Part shown: positions 40,174-50,089 of the stretch, in pieces
How the letters are laid out: every line of letters begins with the position of its first letter
Position numbering within the stretch: the stretch's first letter is position 1
NCBI RefSeq assembly: GCF_000526215.1
Contig: NZ_JAFQ01000004.1
Span: forward strand, 1,426,001-1,490,000
Source of the DNA: Nocardia sp. BMG51109
GTDB lineage: Bacteria; Actinomycetota; Actinomycetes; Mycobacteriales; Mycobacteriaceae
DNA length: 64,000 nucleotides
Direction of reading: 5' to 3'
Translations under genes and position numbers: made by a program
Notes under the pieces: model-generated
Told to the model about the DNA's origin: nothing
Database searches by the model: none
What the model saw: only the letters and a program-made list of their open reading frames with translations

Positions 40174-40710
40174 ATGACCAAGCCCGGCACCCGCACGATC
40201 CTCGCGCTGGCGGCGACCGCCGTGCTCGTGGTGGTGGTCGCCGTCGCCGCCGTGGTGGCCGTGGCGGTCCGCAACGCCACCGAACCCGATCCGGAGATCA
40301 CCGCCTACGCGCACGGCACATCGGTCACGGTGCCGCCGTACCGGTATTGCACGGTGACGCAGTCGGATACGGACGGCCAGCTGGGCCTGGACTGCCGCGA
40401 GGGTGCCACCACGGTCACGCTCGACACCCCGGCCGGCTATCCGCTGCAGCTGTCGCTACCCCGGCAGATCGCCGACGCGCCGTGGGTGATGGTGCTGGAG
40501 TACAGCCGCCCCGACGGCACCGTCGTGCAGCGCCTGACCTCCTACCGCGAGTACCCGGACAAGACCCGTGCCGTCACGGTGCCCTCGCACCCGGAACCCG
40601 ATCTCCGGCTGAGCGGCGTGGAGGTGCAGCTGGTGGTCCCGGTGCGCGATGCGACCGGCGCCGAATCGTTCGCCCCGTACCAAGCCTGGTCGATCAGCAC
40701 GGCTCGGTGA
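40174..40710 (+). CDS. DUF2771 protein (Rv0875c-like), membrane-anchored
   Basis: 178 residues: N-terminal TM/signal anchor (RTILALAATAVLVVVVAVAAVVAVAV), then an exported beta-rich domain with two cysteines (RYCTVTQ...LGLDCREG), LSLPRQIADAPWVMVLEY and the end SFAPYQAWSISTAR. Matches DUF2771. Second gene of the MFS operon. The stop region is part of a 21-bp repeat. Confidence 0.85.
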   Translation: MTKPGTRTILALAATAVLVVVVAVAAVVAVAVRNATEPDPEITAYAHGTSVTVPPYRYCTVTQSDTDGQLGLDCREGATTVTLDTPAGYPLQLSLPRQIADAPWVMVLEYSRPDGTVVQRLTSYREYPDKTRAVTVPSHPEPDLRLSGVEVQLVVPVRDATGAESFAPYQAWSISTAR

Positions 40711-40781
40711 TCGCTCCGCACGGCTCGGTGATCGCTCCGCACGGCTCGGTAATCGCCGCCCTGCACGGCTCAGTGATCGAG
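40698..40781. repeat. 21-bp tandem repeat across convergent stops
   Basis: Units CACGGCTCGGTGATCGCTCCG at 40698-40718 and 40719-40739, a 24-bp variant at 40740-40763 and a partial from 40764. The array includes the stop codons of both the DUF2771 gene (40708-40710) and the convergent cold-shock gene (40770-40772). Confidence 0.92.
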
Positions 40782-41183
40782 TTCGCGGGCTACGCCCCGC
40801 ACCACCTCGGCGATGCGCTGGGCCGTCTTGCGGTCGGGGTACCTGCCCTTGCGCAGGTCCGGCTGCACCTTCGCCTCCAGCAGGGTGATCATGTCCTCGA
40901 TCATCCCGTGCAGGTCGTCAGGGGCCTTGCGCGGATGCGCGGCCGGTTCCTTGCGGGCCTGCGAGCCCCGCACCGACGGCGGCGGTTCCAATAGCTTCAG
41001 GCTCAGGGCCTGCGGGCCGCGGCGACCCGCCGCCATCCCGAACTCGACTCGTTGCCCGGGCTTCAGCACCTCGACACCCTTGGGCAACGCGGACGACCGA
41101 ACATAGACGTCCTCACCCTCATCCTGGGAAAGGAAGCCGAAGCCCTTTTCGACGTCGTACCACTTCACCTTGCCGGTCGGCAC
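40770..41183 (-). CDS. cspB: Cold-shock-like protein CspB with C-terminal extension (Rv0871-like)
   Basis: 137 residues. Cold-shock domain [37 protein letters not shown] has RNP1 KGFGFL and RNP2 VYVRSSAL, lacking the usual His of VFVH. A long helical C-terminal extension ([49 protein letters not shown]) is shared with the mycobacterial orthologue. GTG 41183 preferred (family starts (M/V)PTGKVKWYD); GTG 41192 possible. RNA chaperone by family. Confidence 0.92.
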   Translation of the reverse strand: MPTGKVKWYDVEKGFGFLSQDEGEDVYVRSSALPKGVEVLKPGQRVEFGMAAGRRGPQALSLKLLEPPPSVRGSQARKEPAAHPRKAPDDLHGMIEDMITLLEAKVQPDLRKGRYPDRKTAQRIAEVVRGVARELDH

Positions 41184-41353
41184 TGCGCTCACCCGTTCGT
41201 CATCGATGCCCGGTCCGCCCGGGCACAGCCGTTGCCCCGGAAGCGAATTCCGGAACCTAACTCGTATGCGAAAAGAACGCGCCCTACACAGCTATGCAGG
41301 ACGCGAATGCTATCGAGTCTACCCCGGTGCCGATGTCCGGAGCACACCAGTTT

Positions 41354-41359
41354 TACGGT
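41354..41359 (+). promoter_or_regulatory. -10 box TACGGT, leaderless start at 41366
   Basis: TACGGT ends 6 nt before ATG 41366, which sets the start of the small membrane protein within a longer open frame. Confidence 0.55.
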
Positions 41360-41365
41360 GCGGTA

Positions 41366-41599
41366 ATGCCCGATTCTCCCTCGCACCGCCCGCAGCGCCG
41401 GTCCGGCGATCCGCTGATGTTCGTGGCCCTGGGCCTGTTCGCGGTCGGCGTTCTGGCGGTGATCGCGATCTTCCTGACGCCGATCCTCACCGATGGCAAG
41501 CCCGGACTGTGGCTGTATCTGGTGGCGATGACCGGTACGCCGCTGGGACTTCTGCTCGCGGTGATCTTCGCGCTCTGGTCCGGCCGTCGCGCACGGTAG
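41366..41599 (+). CDS. Small two-TM membrane protein
   Basis: 77 residues: polar basic N-terminus (SPSHRPQRRSGDP), TM1 LMFVALGLFAVGVLAVIAIFL, loop TPILTDGKPG, TM2 LWLYLVAMTGTPLGLLLAVIFALW and a basic end GRRAR. Position between cspB and rpfA resembles the small Rv0870c-type membrane protein of mycobacteria. Function unknown. Confidence 0.8.
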   Translation: MPDSPSHRPQRRSGDPLMFVALGLFAVGVLAVIAIFLTPILTDGKPGLWLYLVAMTGTPLGLLLAVIFALWSGRRAR

Positions 41600-41637
41600 C
41601 CACCCAGTATTTGCCCAGCTCGCACTCCGACTATGCG

Positions 41638-41653
41638 TGTGATCTTCATCACA
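41638..41653. promoter_or_regulatory. CRP-family binding site upstream of rpfA
   Basis: TGTGATCTTCATCACA matches the TGTGA-N6-TCACA consensus perfectly. In M. tuberculosis the CRP homologue Rv3676 controls rpfA, so this is likely the equivalent site. It lies about 165 bp upstream of the candidate -10. Confidence 0.8.
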
Positions 41654-41662
41654 TAACGGTGC

Positions 41663-41680
41663 GGTCACAGGACGGTCACA
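41663..41680. promoter_or_regulatory. GGTCACA direct repeats (possible MtrA site)
   Basis: GGTCACA at 41663-41669 and 41674-41680, 11 bp apart on one helical face, resembles the GTCACA direct repeats bound by MtrA upstream of cell-wall hydrolase genes. Family match only. Confidence 0.5.
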
Positions 41681-41804
41681 ACCGGTACCGAGCTCGGACA
41701 CGCCGCATCCACCTGCACAGACGCCTACCGGAAGACCTTGCGCCGGACCGTGACCCGGCCGCACACGCCGGTTACCAAATGGTGATTTTTCGCGGCGATC
41801 GTCG

Positions 41805-41810
41805 TACGGT
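41805..41810 (+). promoter_or_regulatory. Candidate rpfA -10 (TACGGT)
   Basis: TACGGT would start transcription near 41817, giving a leader of about 250 nt that holds the riboswitch. Confidence 0.45.
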
Positions 41811-41814
41811 CTAA

Positions 41815-42741
<927 letters not shown>

Positions 42742-42749
42742 CCCGCACC

Positions 42750-42792
42750 ACGACGAGGCCCCCGCACCGATTCGGTGCGGGGGCCTCGTCGT
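42750..42792 (+). terminator. Strong hairpin terminator after rpfA
   Basis: Perfect 21-bp inverted repeat (42750-42770 with 42772-42792) around a single T, 8 nt after the rpfA stop, ending CGTCGTATT. It also faces the convergent small gene and may act both ways. Confidence 0.88.
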
Positions 42793-42809
42793 ATTCGAGC
42801 CGTATCCGA

Positions 42810-42998
42810 TCAGCGATTGATCACCGTGCGCGGGTGCACGTACGGCACCTCTTCGGCCGGTACCGGAAACTCGGTGTCCTCACCGTAGGGCGAGAGCCCA
42901 CCGGAACGGGTCGACGAGAGCTCGGTGACCGCGTGGTCGCCGTTGCCCAGCTCGGGCCAGCCGTTGTCGACGTAGGGTTTCTTCGATTTGTTCACCAC
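42810..42998 (-). CDS. Conserved small protein (Rv0863-like)
   Basis: 62 residues, acidic, soluble: [20 protein letters not shown], then [35 protein letters not shown]. The composition and place beside the helicase-domain gene recall Rv0863. GTG 42998 (or 42995) is chosen because the text before VVNKSKKPY is low-complexity; CAGAAT ends 6 nt upstream. Function unknown. Confidence 0.72.
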   Translation of the reverse strand: MVNKSKKPYVDNGWPELGNGDHAVTELSSTRSGGLSPYGEDTEFPVPAEEVPYVHPRTVINR

Positions 42999-43086
42999 GG
43001 CCTCATTCTGGCATGAAACCGCGTGGTCTGTGACGGCCCGGCGGTAAGTGGACCAAGGCGGCCCAGCGGGTCGCCGCGCCCGGCCG

Positions 43087-43092
43087 TACGCT
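43087..43092 (+). promoter_or_regulatory. -10 box TACGCT, leaderless start at 43100
   Basis: TACGCT ends 7 nt before ATG 43100. Confidence 0.55.
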
Positions 43093-43099
43093 GGACGGG

Positions 43100-45490
43100 A
43101 TGACCACGACCGACCGCGCGCCCCGGGCCGGGGACGACCAGCCCGCGGAGCATAATTCGGCCGAGGCCGCGTCGCTGGCCGAGTGGCTGGCCGAACGCAC
43201 CGACGACGAGCTCGTGGCCCTGCTCGAGCTGCGCCCCGACCTGGCGGTACCGCTGCCGTCGTCGATGTCGGTACTGGCCGCACGGGCCGAGCAGCGCGCC
43301 TCGGTACTACGTGCCGCCGACGAGCTCGACACCCTGGACTTCGCCGTCATCGAGACCCTGGCGGTGCACGGAGCGAGCCGGCGCACCACCCCGCTCCCCC
43401 GCGCGCGCCTGCTCGAACTCCTGGGCGACCGGGTGCCCGCGGCGAGTATCGAGGCCGCGGTGGGCCGCCTCACCGCCCGCGCCCTCGTCTGGGGCACCGA
43501 CGAGCTGTGCCTGGTGGCCGCGGCCAAGGAGGCGCTGCCGTGGCCGCTCGGCAGTACCACCGAGATACCGGACGCCCTCACCGAGGCGGAAATCGTTGCG
43601 GCGCTGGCCGACATCGGCCCTGCCGAACGGGCGCTGCTGGACAAGCTGGCGAGCACCGGCCCGCGCGGGCGCACCCGCGACGCCGCACCGGGCACCCCGG
43701 CGGACCGTCCGATACCGCGACTGCTGGCGGCGCGCCTGCTGGATTGGATCGACGAGGAAACCGTCGAACTCCCGCCGGCGGTCGGCCAGGTACTGCGCCG
43801 GGAACCGGTGACGGATCCGCACGCGCTGCGGCCGCCGCAGCCCGATCCGGACAGGCACGCCGCCGCCGACACCAACGCGGCCGCCGCGACCGAGGCAGGC
43901 GAGCTGCTGCGGCATTGCGCCGACATTCTCGAGGTCCTGGGCCGGACGCCCGCGCCGGCCCTGCGCTCGGGCGGCCTCGGCGTCCGCGAGCTGCGCCGGA
44001 TCAGCAAGCAGACCGGTATCGACGAGTCCCGGATGGGCCTGCTGGTCGAGGTGCTGGCGGCGGCGCAGCTGCTGGACAAGGGAATTCCGGAGCCGGAACC
44101 GCAGGCCGATACCGTCGAGGACTTCTGGGCTCCCACGACGCCGGCCGACGGCTGGCTGGACAGCCCGCCCGCCCGGCGCTGGGTGACACTCGCCCAGGCA
44201 TGGCTGGAGCTGGACCGTTTCCCATGGATGATCGGCCGCCGCGACGCCAACGACAAGCCGCTGGCCGCGCTGTCGATGGAACTGCGCACCGTGCACGCGG
44301 TCCGCGATCGGCGGACCATCCTCGCGCTGCTGGCCGAGCAGTCGGCCGGGTCGGGTCTGTCGGCCGCCGACGTCGCCCGCGTGCTGGCGTGGCGGCAGCC
44401 ACGGTGGCGCAGGCATTTTCGCACCGAGGCGGTCGAACAGACCCTGGCCGAGGCGAATGCGCTAGGGCTGGTCGGGCGCGGCGCGATCACCTCGGCGGGG
44501 CGTGCGCTCCTGCACAGCGACACGGCTGTGCCGGACGGCGGCACTCGCGGGCGCGCGGCCGGAGCCGACGCGACGGCCGGCAATGCCGAGGCCGAGATGG
44601 AATCCGCGCTGCCGGAACCCGTCGACCACGTGCTGGTGCAGGCGGATCTGACGATCGTCGCGCCCGGTCCGCTGGTCCCCGACCTGCAGAGCCGCATCGC
44701 CCTGGTGGCCGACGTCGAATCCGCGGGCGCCGCAACGGTGTACCGGATCGGCGAGACCTCGGTGCGGCGCGCGCTGGACGCCGGAATGACCACGGCCGAG
44801 CTGCATCAGCTGTTCGCCGCGCACTCCCGGACACCCGTACCGCAGTCGCTGACCTATCTGATCGACGATGTCGCGCGGCGGCACGGACGCCTGCGGGCCG
44901 GCATGGCCCGGTCGTTCGTCCGCAGCGAGGATCCGGCGCTGCTGGCGGAGGTGCTGGCCACCCCCGTCGCCGAGAAACTCGCATTGCGAGCGGTGGCGCC
45001 GACCGTGGCCATCTCGCAGGCAGCCCTCGGCGAGGTGCTGGAGCAGCTGCGCGCCGCGGGATTCGCACCGGCGGGCGAGGATTCGTCCGGGGCGATCGTC
45101 GATCTGCGCCCGCGCGGCGCCCGCATTCCGGCGCGGACGAATGCCCGGCAGGCCTGGCGGCCGAACCCGCCCAGCACCGACCAGCTGCGCCAGCTGGTCT
45201 CCGAGCTGCGGGCCGGCGAGAAGGCCGCGCAGGCGCGCAGCGGCCGGTCGGTGCGCTCGGACGGCTCGCGCACCAGCACGGCGGCCACGATGGCGCTGCT
45301 ACAGCTGGCGGTGCGGGTGCGGCGGCCGGTGCACATCGGCTACGTGGACGCCCAGGGCGTCGCCAGCCAGCGCGTCGTGGAGCCGCTGAAGGTCGCGAGC
45401 GGACAGCTCGACGCGCTGGACCCGGTGACCGGCGCGGTCCGGCATTTCGTGCTGCACCGCATCGCGTCGGTGGCGCTGATCGATCAGTGA
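43100..45490 (+). CDS. Helicase-associated (XPB N-domain) protein with WYL-like C-terminus (Rv0862c-like)
   Basis: 796 residues, no helicase motor. The N-terminal half is winged-helix-rich ([60 protein letters not shown]). At about 510-600 [16 protein letters not shown]...[53 protein letters not shown] is the XPB/Ssl2 N-terminal-like domain also found in the XPB helicase at 50.1-51.7 kb. The end ([52 protein letters not shown]) is WYL-like. Possibly a DNA-damage co-factor; unproven. Confidence 0.9.
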   Translation: MTTTDRAPRAGDDQPAEHNSAEAASLAEWLAERTDDELVALLELRPDLAVPLPSSMSVLAARAEQRASVLRAADELDTLDFAVIETLAVHGASRRTTPLPRARLLELLGDRVPAASIEAAVGRLTARALVWGTDELCLVAAAKEALPWPLGSTTEIPDALTEAEIVAALADIGPAERALLDKLASTGPRGRTRDAAPGTPADRPIPRLLAARLLDWIDEETVELPPAVGQVLRREPVTDPHALRPPQPDPDRHAAADTNAAAATEAGELLRHCADILEVLGRTPAPALRSGGLGVRELRRISKQTGIDESRMGLLVEVLAAAQLLDKGIPEPEPQADTVEDFWAPTTPADGWLDSPPARRWVTLAQAWLELDRFPWMIGRRDANDKPLAALSMELRTVHAVRDRRTILALLAEQSAGSGLSAADVARVLAWRQPRWRRHFRTEAVEQTLAEANALGLVGRGAITSAGRALLHSDTAVPDGGTRGRAAGADATAGNAEAEMESALPEPVDHVLVQADLTIVAPGPLVPDLQSRIALVADVESAGAATVYRIGETSVRRALDAGMTTAELHQLFAAHSRTPVPQSLTYLIDDVARRHGRLRAGMARSFVRSEDPALLAEVLATPVAEKLALRAVAPTVAISQAALGEVLEQLRAAGFAPAGEDSSGAIVDLRPRGARIPARTNARQAWRPNPPSTDQLRQLVSELRAGEKAAQARSGRSVRSDGSRTSTAATMALLQLAVRVRRPVHIGYVDAQGVASQRVVEPLKVASGQLDALDPVTGAVRHFVLHRIASVALIDQ

Positions 45491-45518
45491 CCTTCGGCTC
45501 GATCAGTGACCTTCGGTC
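45481..45518. repeat. 19-bp tandem duplication across convergent stops
   Basis: CGATCAGTGACCTTCGG(C/T) occurs at 45481 and 45500, period 19. Copy 1 contains the stop of the helicase-domain gene (45488-45490) and copy 2 the stop of the convergent lipoprotein gene (45503-45505). Confidence 0.9.
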
Positions 45519-46018
45519 TCGGGGTTCGCCAGGCAGAAGGTCGTCTCGGGCCGGGACAGCAGCAGGAACGTCCCGTTCGGCGCGCAGAGCGACTGGTCGC
45601 TGCGGCCATCGATCCGAGCGACGACGCGGACCGTGGCCTCCGGCGAGGTGCAGTCGGCGTAGGCGAATCCGGTCTGCCGGTCCTGGCGGTAACAGTTACC
45701 CTGCTTGAGGTTCGGGGCCAGGCACAGGAACGCCGTCGTGCCGCCCCGGAAGGTCTCCTCGTAGGAGGAGTATTCGGGCCCGCAGTTCCGCGCGGTATCC
45801 GAGGCCGACACGATCGTGTACACCGCGCGATCGGCCGCACAGTCGATCGGTTCGGTCTTCGAAGCCGTGATCGACCCCTCGGCGACGTCGATGCAGTCGC
45901 CGACCTGGGCTCGCGCGGTGTCGGACCGGCTGGCGTCCCCCACCATCGAGCAGCCCGCGGCCGCCGGGAGCAGCACCGCCAGCAACGCCGGGACCAGTCG
46001 AGCACGCGCGCGTCCCAT
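45503..46018 (-). CDS. LppU-like lipoprotein
   Basis: 171 residues: lipoprotein signal peptide RLVPALLAVLLPAAAGC with lipobox AAGC, then an exported disulfide-rich domain (VGDCIDVAEG; PIDCAADRAVYTIVS; NCGPEYSSYEETFRGGTTAFLCLAPNLKQGNCYRQ; YADCTSPEATVRVVARI; SLCAPN; TFCLANPE). Resembles mycobacterial LppU-type lipoproteins. ATG 46018 with GAAAGG ahead; the longer open frame adds only charged low-complexity sequence. Role unknown. Confidence 0.82.
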   Translation of the reverse strand: MGRARARLVPALLAVLLPAAAGCSMVGDASRSDTARAQVGDCIDVAEGSITASKTEPIDCAADRAVYTIVSASDTARNCGPEYSSYEETFRGGTTAFLCLAPNLKQGNCYRQDRQTGFAYADCTSPEATVRVVARIDGRSDQSLCAPNGTFLLLSRPETTFCLANPETEGH

Positions 46019-46190
46019 ATACCGAAAACCTTTCTCACCCAACCGTTCACAGCGGGAGCGATCGCGGGTGAGAATACCCGACCGCACCGCGGCGACGGCC
46101 CGGCTCGGGAAGACGACCTGCGGCGGAGCATCCGACACGACCATGTCGTCTGTGTGTGTCGCATTCGTGTCGAGATGGTCCGGCGGTGGC

Positions 46191-46196
46191 TACGCT
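46191..46196 (+). promoter_or_regulatory. -10 box TACGCT, leaderless start at 46204
   Basis: TACGCT ends 7 nt before ATG 46204 and rules out the in-frame start at 46156, which would lie upstream of the transcription start. Confidence 0.6.
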
Positions 46197-46203
46197 CAGC
46201 ACC

Positions 46204-47046
46204 ATGACGCTCGACGAGGTCGCCGATCGGCTGTACGGGATGGACCCCACGCAGTTCGTCGCGGCGCGGGACGACGAGGTCAAGGCCGCCCGAGCGGCCG
46301 GCGACAAGCAGCTCGCGACCGAGATCGGGCGGCTGCGCCGGCCCACCGTCGCGGCCTGGGCGGTGAATCTGCTGGCCCGGGATGCGGCCGAGGAGATCGC
46401 GGCCCTGCTGGAACTGGGCACCGCGCTGCGCGACGCCCAGCGTCGGCTGTCCGCCGATCAGCTGCGCGACCTGACCGCCCGGCGTCAGCAGGTGGTGAAC
46501 GCGTTGGGGCGCAAGGCCGGACGGCTCGCCGAGGAGCGCGACCGGCCGCTCGGCGAACCGGTGCTGCGCGAGGTCGGCCAGACCCTGCATGCCGCGCTGG
46601 CCGATCCCGACGTGGCCGAGCAGGTGCGCCGCGGAACGCTGACCACGGCGGCGAACTACGAGGGCTTCGGTCCCGCCGACGCGGAACCGTCTGCATCCAC
46701 CGAGCCGCACGCCGAGCGGACTACCACCACACGGGACCGCACACCCGAGCGAGACCCCGACGAGGCGGCCCGCCGGGAACTGGACGACGCCCTGGAAGAA
46801 CTCGAATCCGCCCGGGAGCAAAGGGATTCCGCACAATCGGACCTCGACCGAGCCACGGCCGATACGGGCACGGCGAACAATCGCGTCGCGGCCCTCCGCG
46901 AGGAGCTGGAACACGCGGAGGACCAGCGCCGCTCGGCCTCGGCAGCGGAACGTTCGGCTCGGGACGCATGGCAGCAGGCCGAACACCGGCTGGACCGAGT
47001 GCAGCGCTGGGTGGAAAAAGCGCGATCGCGGGTGCCCGAGGAATAG
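46204..47046 (+). CDS. Uncharacterised actinobacterial coiled-coil protein
   Basis: 280 residues, soluble. N-terminal helical domain (DRLYGMDPTQFVAARDDEVKAARAAGDKQLATEIGRLRRPTVAAWAVNLLARDAAEEIAALLELGTALRDAQRRLSADQLRDLTARRQQVVNAL), then an acidic Pro/Thr linker (about 160-185) and a C-terminal coiled coil (about 188-278, ELDDALEELESAREQRDSAQSDLDRA...). I know similar proteins of unknown function in actinobacteria but no named family. Confidence 0.78.
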   Translation: MTLDEVADRLYGMDPTQFVAARDDEVKAARAAGDKQLATEIGRLRRPTVAAWAVNLLARDAAEEIAALLELGTALRDAQRRLSADQLRDLTARRQQVVNALGRKAGRLAEERDRPLGEPVLREVGQTLHAALADPDVAEQVRRGTLTTAANYEGFGPADAEPSASTEPHAERTTTTRDRTPERDPDEAARRELDDALEELESAREQRDSAQSDLDRATADTGTANNRVAALREELEHAEDQRRSASAAERSARDAWQQAEHRLDRVQRWVEKARSRVPEE

Positions 47047-47210
47047 CGCTCCGGCACCGCGACGCTCGGGTGCCACGGATCACCGGAGGATCCAGCCGCG
47101 CAGTTCGTCCGGTACCGCGCTCGGGTGCTCGGTCGTCGGTTTCCGGCCCGACCATCCCGTCGATTCAGGGGCCCCATGCGAGCGGCCTCACCCGGCAGCT
47201 CGCCCGGTTT

Positions 47211-48650
47211 TCACCCGCGCAGGCCGCCCGGATACAGATAGTCGTCCGGCGGCATGGCGGTATCGTCCAGCCAGGCGGCGAAGAACCCGGTCAGGTCGGT
47301 CTCGGTGAGGGACTGGATGAACCGCCGGAATTCCGGCATCGAGGCATTGCCGTAGGCATGCGATTGCACGAACCGGGATATCGCGGGGAAGAACACCTCG
47401 TCTCCGATCGTCCTGCGCAGCGCGTGCAGAAACAGTGGGCCCCGGTAGTAGACGGCCGTGAATTCCTTACCCGCGCCGGGATTTTGCAGCGGAATCTCCC
47501 ACCGCTCCGGCTCCGCGCGGAACTTGTCCACCGTCTCGCGATACTGCGCGTCGACGTCGGCACCGTCCTTGCGTTCCGGCCACAGGTAGTCGGCGGTGTA
47601 GCTGGCGAAGCATTCGTTCAGGCAGACGTCCGACCACTGCCGTACCGACATCGAGTCGCCCCACCACTGGTGGGCGTTCTCGTGCACGACCGTGTTCAGG
47701 TCGGTCCAGGGCGCGTAGATCGGCCGGGTCTGGGTCTCCAGCGAGATGTGCAGATCGGTGTCGATGTAGATGCCGCCCGCGCTCTCGAACGGGTAGGGGC
47801 CGTACAGGGATTCGAGAAAGTCGAGCACCTCGGGCAGCCGCCGCTCCAGCTCCCGCTTGTCACCGGCTTCCGGGGCGAACGCACTGACCAGCGGTGTGCC
47901 GCCGGGCCGGCGCCCCTCCATGAACTCGAACCGGTCGATGGCGACGGTGGTGAGATACCCGAGCGTCGGATGCCGCGACGACCACCGCACCGTCCGGTTC
48001 GGGCCGTCCACCTCCTCGCGCACCTTCAGCCCGTTCGAGATCGCCTGCCACTCCTTCGGAACCGTCACCGTCACGTCGACGGTGGCCTTGTCCGAGGGCG
48101 TGTCGTTGAGCGGGAACCAGGTGGTGGCCGAATGCGGTTCGCCCGCAACGAAGGCGCCGCCGCTGCGCGAGAGGGTCCAGCCGGATTCCGGGTGGTCGTC
48201 CTGGATCCCGGAGTACTCGACGACCACGGTGAACGGCAGCCCGGGCAGGACCGGTAGCGCCGGCGTGACCGTCAGCTCGTGAGCACCGTCGCGGGTGACC
48301 GTGGCCGGCAGGTTGTTCACCGATACCTTCGACACTGCGGGACCTTCGTAGTCCAGCGAGAACGTCCGCAGCGCCTGGGTGGCGACGGCATTCAGGCGCG
48401 CGGTCCCGTCCAGCTTCCGGCTCGGCGGGTCGTAGCCGATCGCGAGATCGTAGTGCTCGACCTGGTAGCCGCCGTTGCCGTCGTCGGGGTAGTAGGGATC
48501 GCCCAGGCCGGTGGCGCCCCGCAGCGAATCGGCCGAGGCTTCCGCGGCGACGGGCGCCGATCGAACGTACGTCGACGACAGCGTGCCCGCGACCAGTAGG
48601 CCGACCGCGAGACAGCGCTTCCATGCGGATACGTCCATGCGGCGAGGCAT
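47211..48650 (-). CDS. Secreted M1-family metallopeptidase
   Basis: 479 residues: signal sequence (WKRCLAVGLLVAGTLSSTYVRSAPVAA), N-terminal beta domain (YQVEHYDLAIGYDPPSRKLDGTARLNAVA), and gluzincin core VVHENAHQWWGDSMSVRQWSDVCLNECFASYTADYLW: HENAH zinc site near 322 and the third ligand Glu in NECF. ETQTRPIYAP corresponds to the substrate-binding segment of secreted actinobacterial M1 enzymes. It ends near the catalytic domain, without the large ERAP1-like C-terminal domain. ATG 48650 or 48638. Confidence 0.92.
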   Translation of the reverse strand: MPRRMDVSAWKRCLAVGLLVAGTLSSTYVRSAPVAAEASADSLRGATGLGDPYYPDDGNGGYQVEHYDLAIGYDPPSRKLDGTARLNAVATQALRTFSLDYEGPAVSKVSVNNLPATVTRDGAHELTVTPALPVLPGLPFTVVVEYSGIQDDHPESGWTLSRSGGAFVAGEPHSATTWFPLNDTPSDKATVDVTVTVPKEWQAISNGLKVREEVDGPNRTVRWSSRHPTLGYLTTVAIDRFEFMEGRRPGGTPLVSAFAPEAGDKRELERRLPEVLDFLESLYGPYPFESAGGIYIDTDLHISLETQTRPIYAPWTDLNTVVHENAHQWWGDSMSVRQWSDVCLNECFASYTADYLWPERKDGADVDAQYRETVDKFRAEPERWEIPLQNPGAGKEFTAVYYRGPLFLHALRRTIGDEVFFPAISRFVQSHAYGNASMPEFRRFIQSLTETDLTGFFAAWLDDTAMPPDDYLYPGGLRG

Positions 48651-48696
48651 CCTTTCCCAGGCACGGCGTGCCGACCGAAGCTCGATGCTAGTGCGG

Positions 48697-49332
48697 TCAG
48701 TTGCCGTTGCCGGAGACCGCCACGCTGGCGCCCAGGCCGATGATCATCGCGCCGCCCGCACCCCCGACGGCCTCCAGGCGGCGCGGCGATCGGGCGAACC
48801 AGTTGCGGGCGGTGCCGGCCAGCAGGGCCCAGAGGCTGTCGGATACCAGCGCGATGAGCATGAACAGACCGCCCAATTCGAGCATCTGCCACGGAATCGC
48901 CCCGCTGGCCGGATCGACGAACTGCGGCAGCACGGCCGAGAAGAAGATGATCGCCTTCGGATTGGTCACGCCGACGACGAAACCCTGCCGGAACAGCCGA
49001 CTGCTCCGCGCGGGCCGCCGGCTCTCCAGCGCCTCCCCCAGCGATCGCCGCTCCCGGATCGCCTGCACGCCGATATAGATCAGGTACAGCGCGCCGGCGA
49101 ACTTGACGACCGTCAGCGCAACCGAGGACGCCGCCACCACGGCGCCGAGGCCGACCGCGACCAGAATCAGGACGACCTGCACCCCGCAGGCGTGGGCGAC
49201 CACCGACATCAGCGCGGCCCGCCGACCGTCGGTCAGGGCGCGGCCGATGGTGAACAACACGCCCGGCCCGGGAATCACGATCAGAACGGTCGCCGCGACG
49301 AGGAAGGCCAGCATATTGGCGGCGGGTATCAC
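48697..49332 (-). CDS. LysE-family amino-acid exporter
   Basis: 211 residues, six TM helices; the LysE/RhtB signature IPGPGVLFTIGRALTDGRRAALMSVVAHACG near the start and GFVVGVTNPKAIIFFSAVLPQFVDP in the middle are intact. GTG start with TAGACT (49339-49344) ending 6 nt upstream, so probably leaderless. A second LysE gene is at 55.2 kb. Substrate unknown. Confidence 0.92.
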   Translation of the reverse strand: MIPAANMLAFLVAATVLIVIPGPGVLFTIGRALTDGRRAALMSVVAHACGVQVVLILVAVGLGAVVAASSVALTVVKFAGALYLIYIGVQAIRERRSLGEALESRRPARSSRLFRQGFVVGVTNPKAIIFFSAVLPQFVDPASGAIPWQMLELGGLFMLIALVSDSLWALLAGTARNWFARSPRRLEAVGGAGGAMIIGLGASVAVSGNGN

Positions 49333-49371
49333 GAGCTCAGTCTACGAAGCGCCGCAAGGTATTTCCTCGGA

Positions 49372-50037
49372 TCATCCCCGCAATTCGTCCGGGAGCTTCC
49401 GGGGATCGAGCAGCAGGCGCTTGGCGTCCACATGGTGCACCTTCTCCGCCAGCTCGAGGTTGTCGGCCAGCAGTTTCCACTCCACATCGCTGATGGACGC
49501 GCGGGCCCGCTCGATCACCTCGGGATCCCGGGTGCCCCAGGCGATCGGCATGGCGCTCACCGGCTGCCGCAGATCGCCGACCGAACGCGGCGCCCGGTCG
49601 GCGCGCACGGTCACCGCCGGCACCCGCTCGCCCGGCCACTGCCGATGTCCGGGCAGCGCCCGGACCACCCGGGTGATCAACGCGTAGCGCGGATCGCAGT
49701 CCGGCTTGGCGATATTCACCAGCGCCAGCAGGGTGACGCCCTTCGGATGCTTGCCCGACACCACGGTCGGCACGAGATCGCCCTCGGCATAAAGCTTTTC
49801 GATGCGGGAGCGGTAGGGCGTCCACACCGCCACGAACAGCGCGGTGATCGTGCCCAGCGCGAAGGCGACGGCCAGCAGGAACGAGTACGGGTGCTGCAAC
49901 CAGATCAGGCCCGCCGTGCCCAGCCCGAGCACGATGGCGGCGGCGAACGCCAGTATGCGCAGCCGTCGGATGGCCGCGAGCACTTCGTTCACCGCTCGGG
50001 CGTGCTCACGGTCCACCGCGAATTCGAAGCGTCGCAC
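49372..50037 (-). CDS. DUF3239 membrane protein
   Basis: 221 residues: two TM helices at about 27-47 and 50-70 (LRILAFAAAIVLGLGTAGLIW; YSFLLAVAFALGTITALFVAVW), then the DUF3239-type domain EKLYAEGDLVPTVVSGKHPKGVTLLALVNIAKPDCDPRYALITRVVRALPGH and the C-terminal LADNLELAEKVHHVDAKRLLLDPRKLPDELRG. GTG start with AGGA 7 nt upstream. Function unknown. Confidence 0.82.
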   Translation of the reverse strand: MRRFEFAVDREHARAVNEVLAAIRRLRILAFAAAIVLGLGTAGLIWLQHPYSFLLAVAFALGTITALFVAVWTPYRSRIEKLYAEGDLVPTVVSGKHPKGVTLLALVNIAKPDCDPRYALITRVVRALPGHRQWPGERVPAVTVRADRAPRSVGDLRQPVSAMPIAWGTRDPEVIERARASISDVEWKLLADNLELAEKVHHVDAKRLLLDPRKLPDELRG

Positions 50038-50089
50038 GTCTCATTCCTAGCACGTCGATCGGGGCGAATACCCCGATCGGCGGCGCAGG

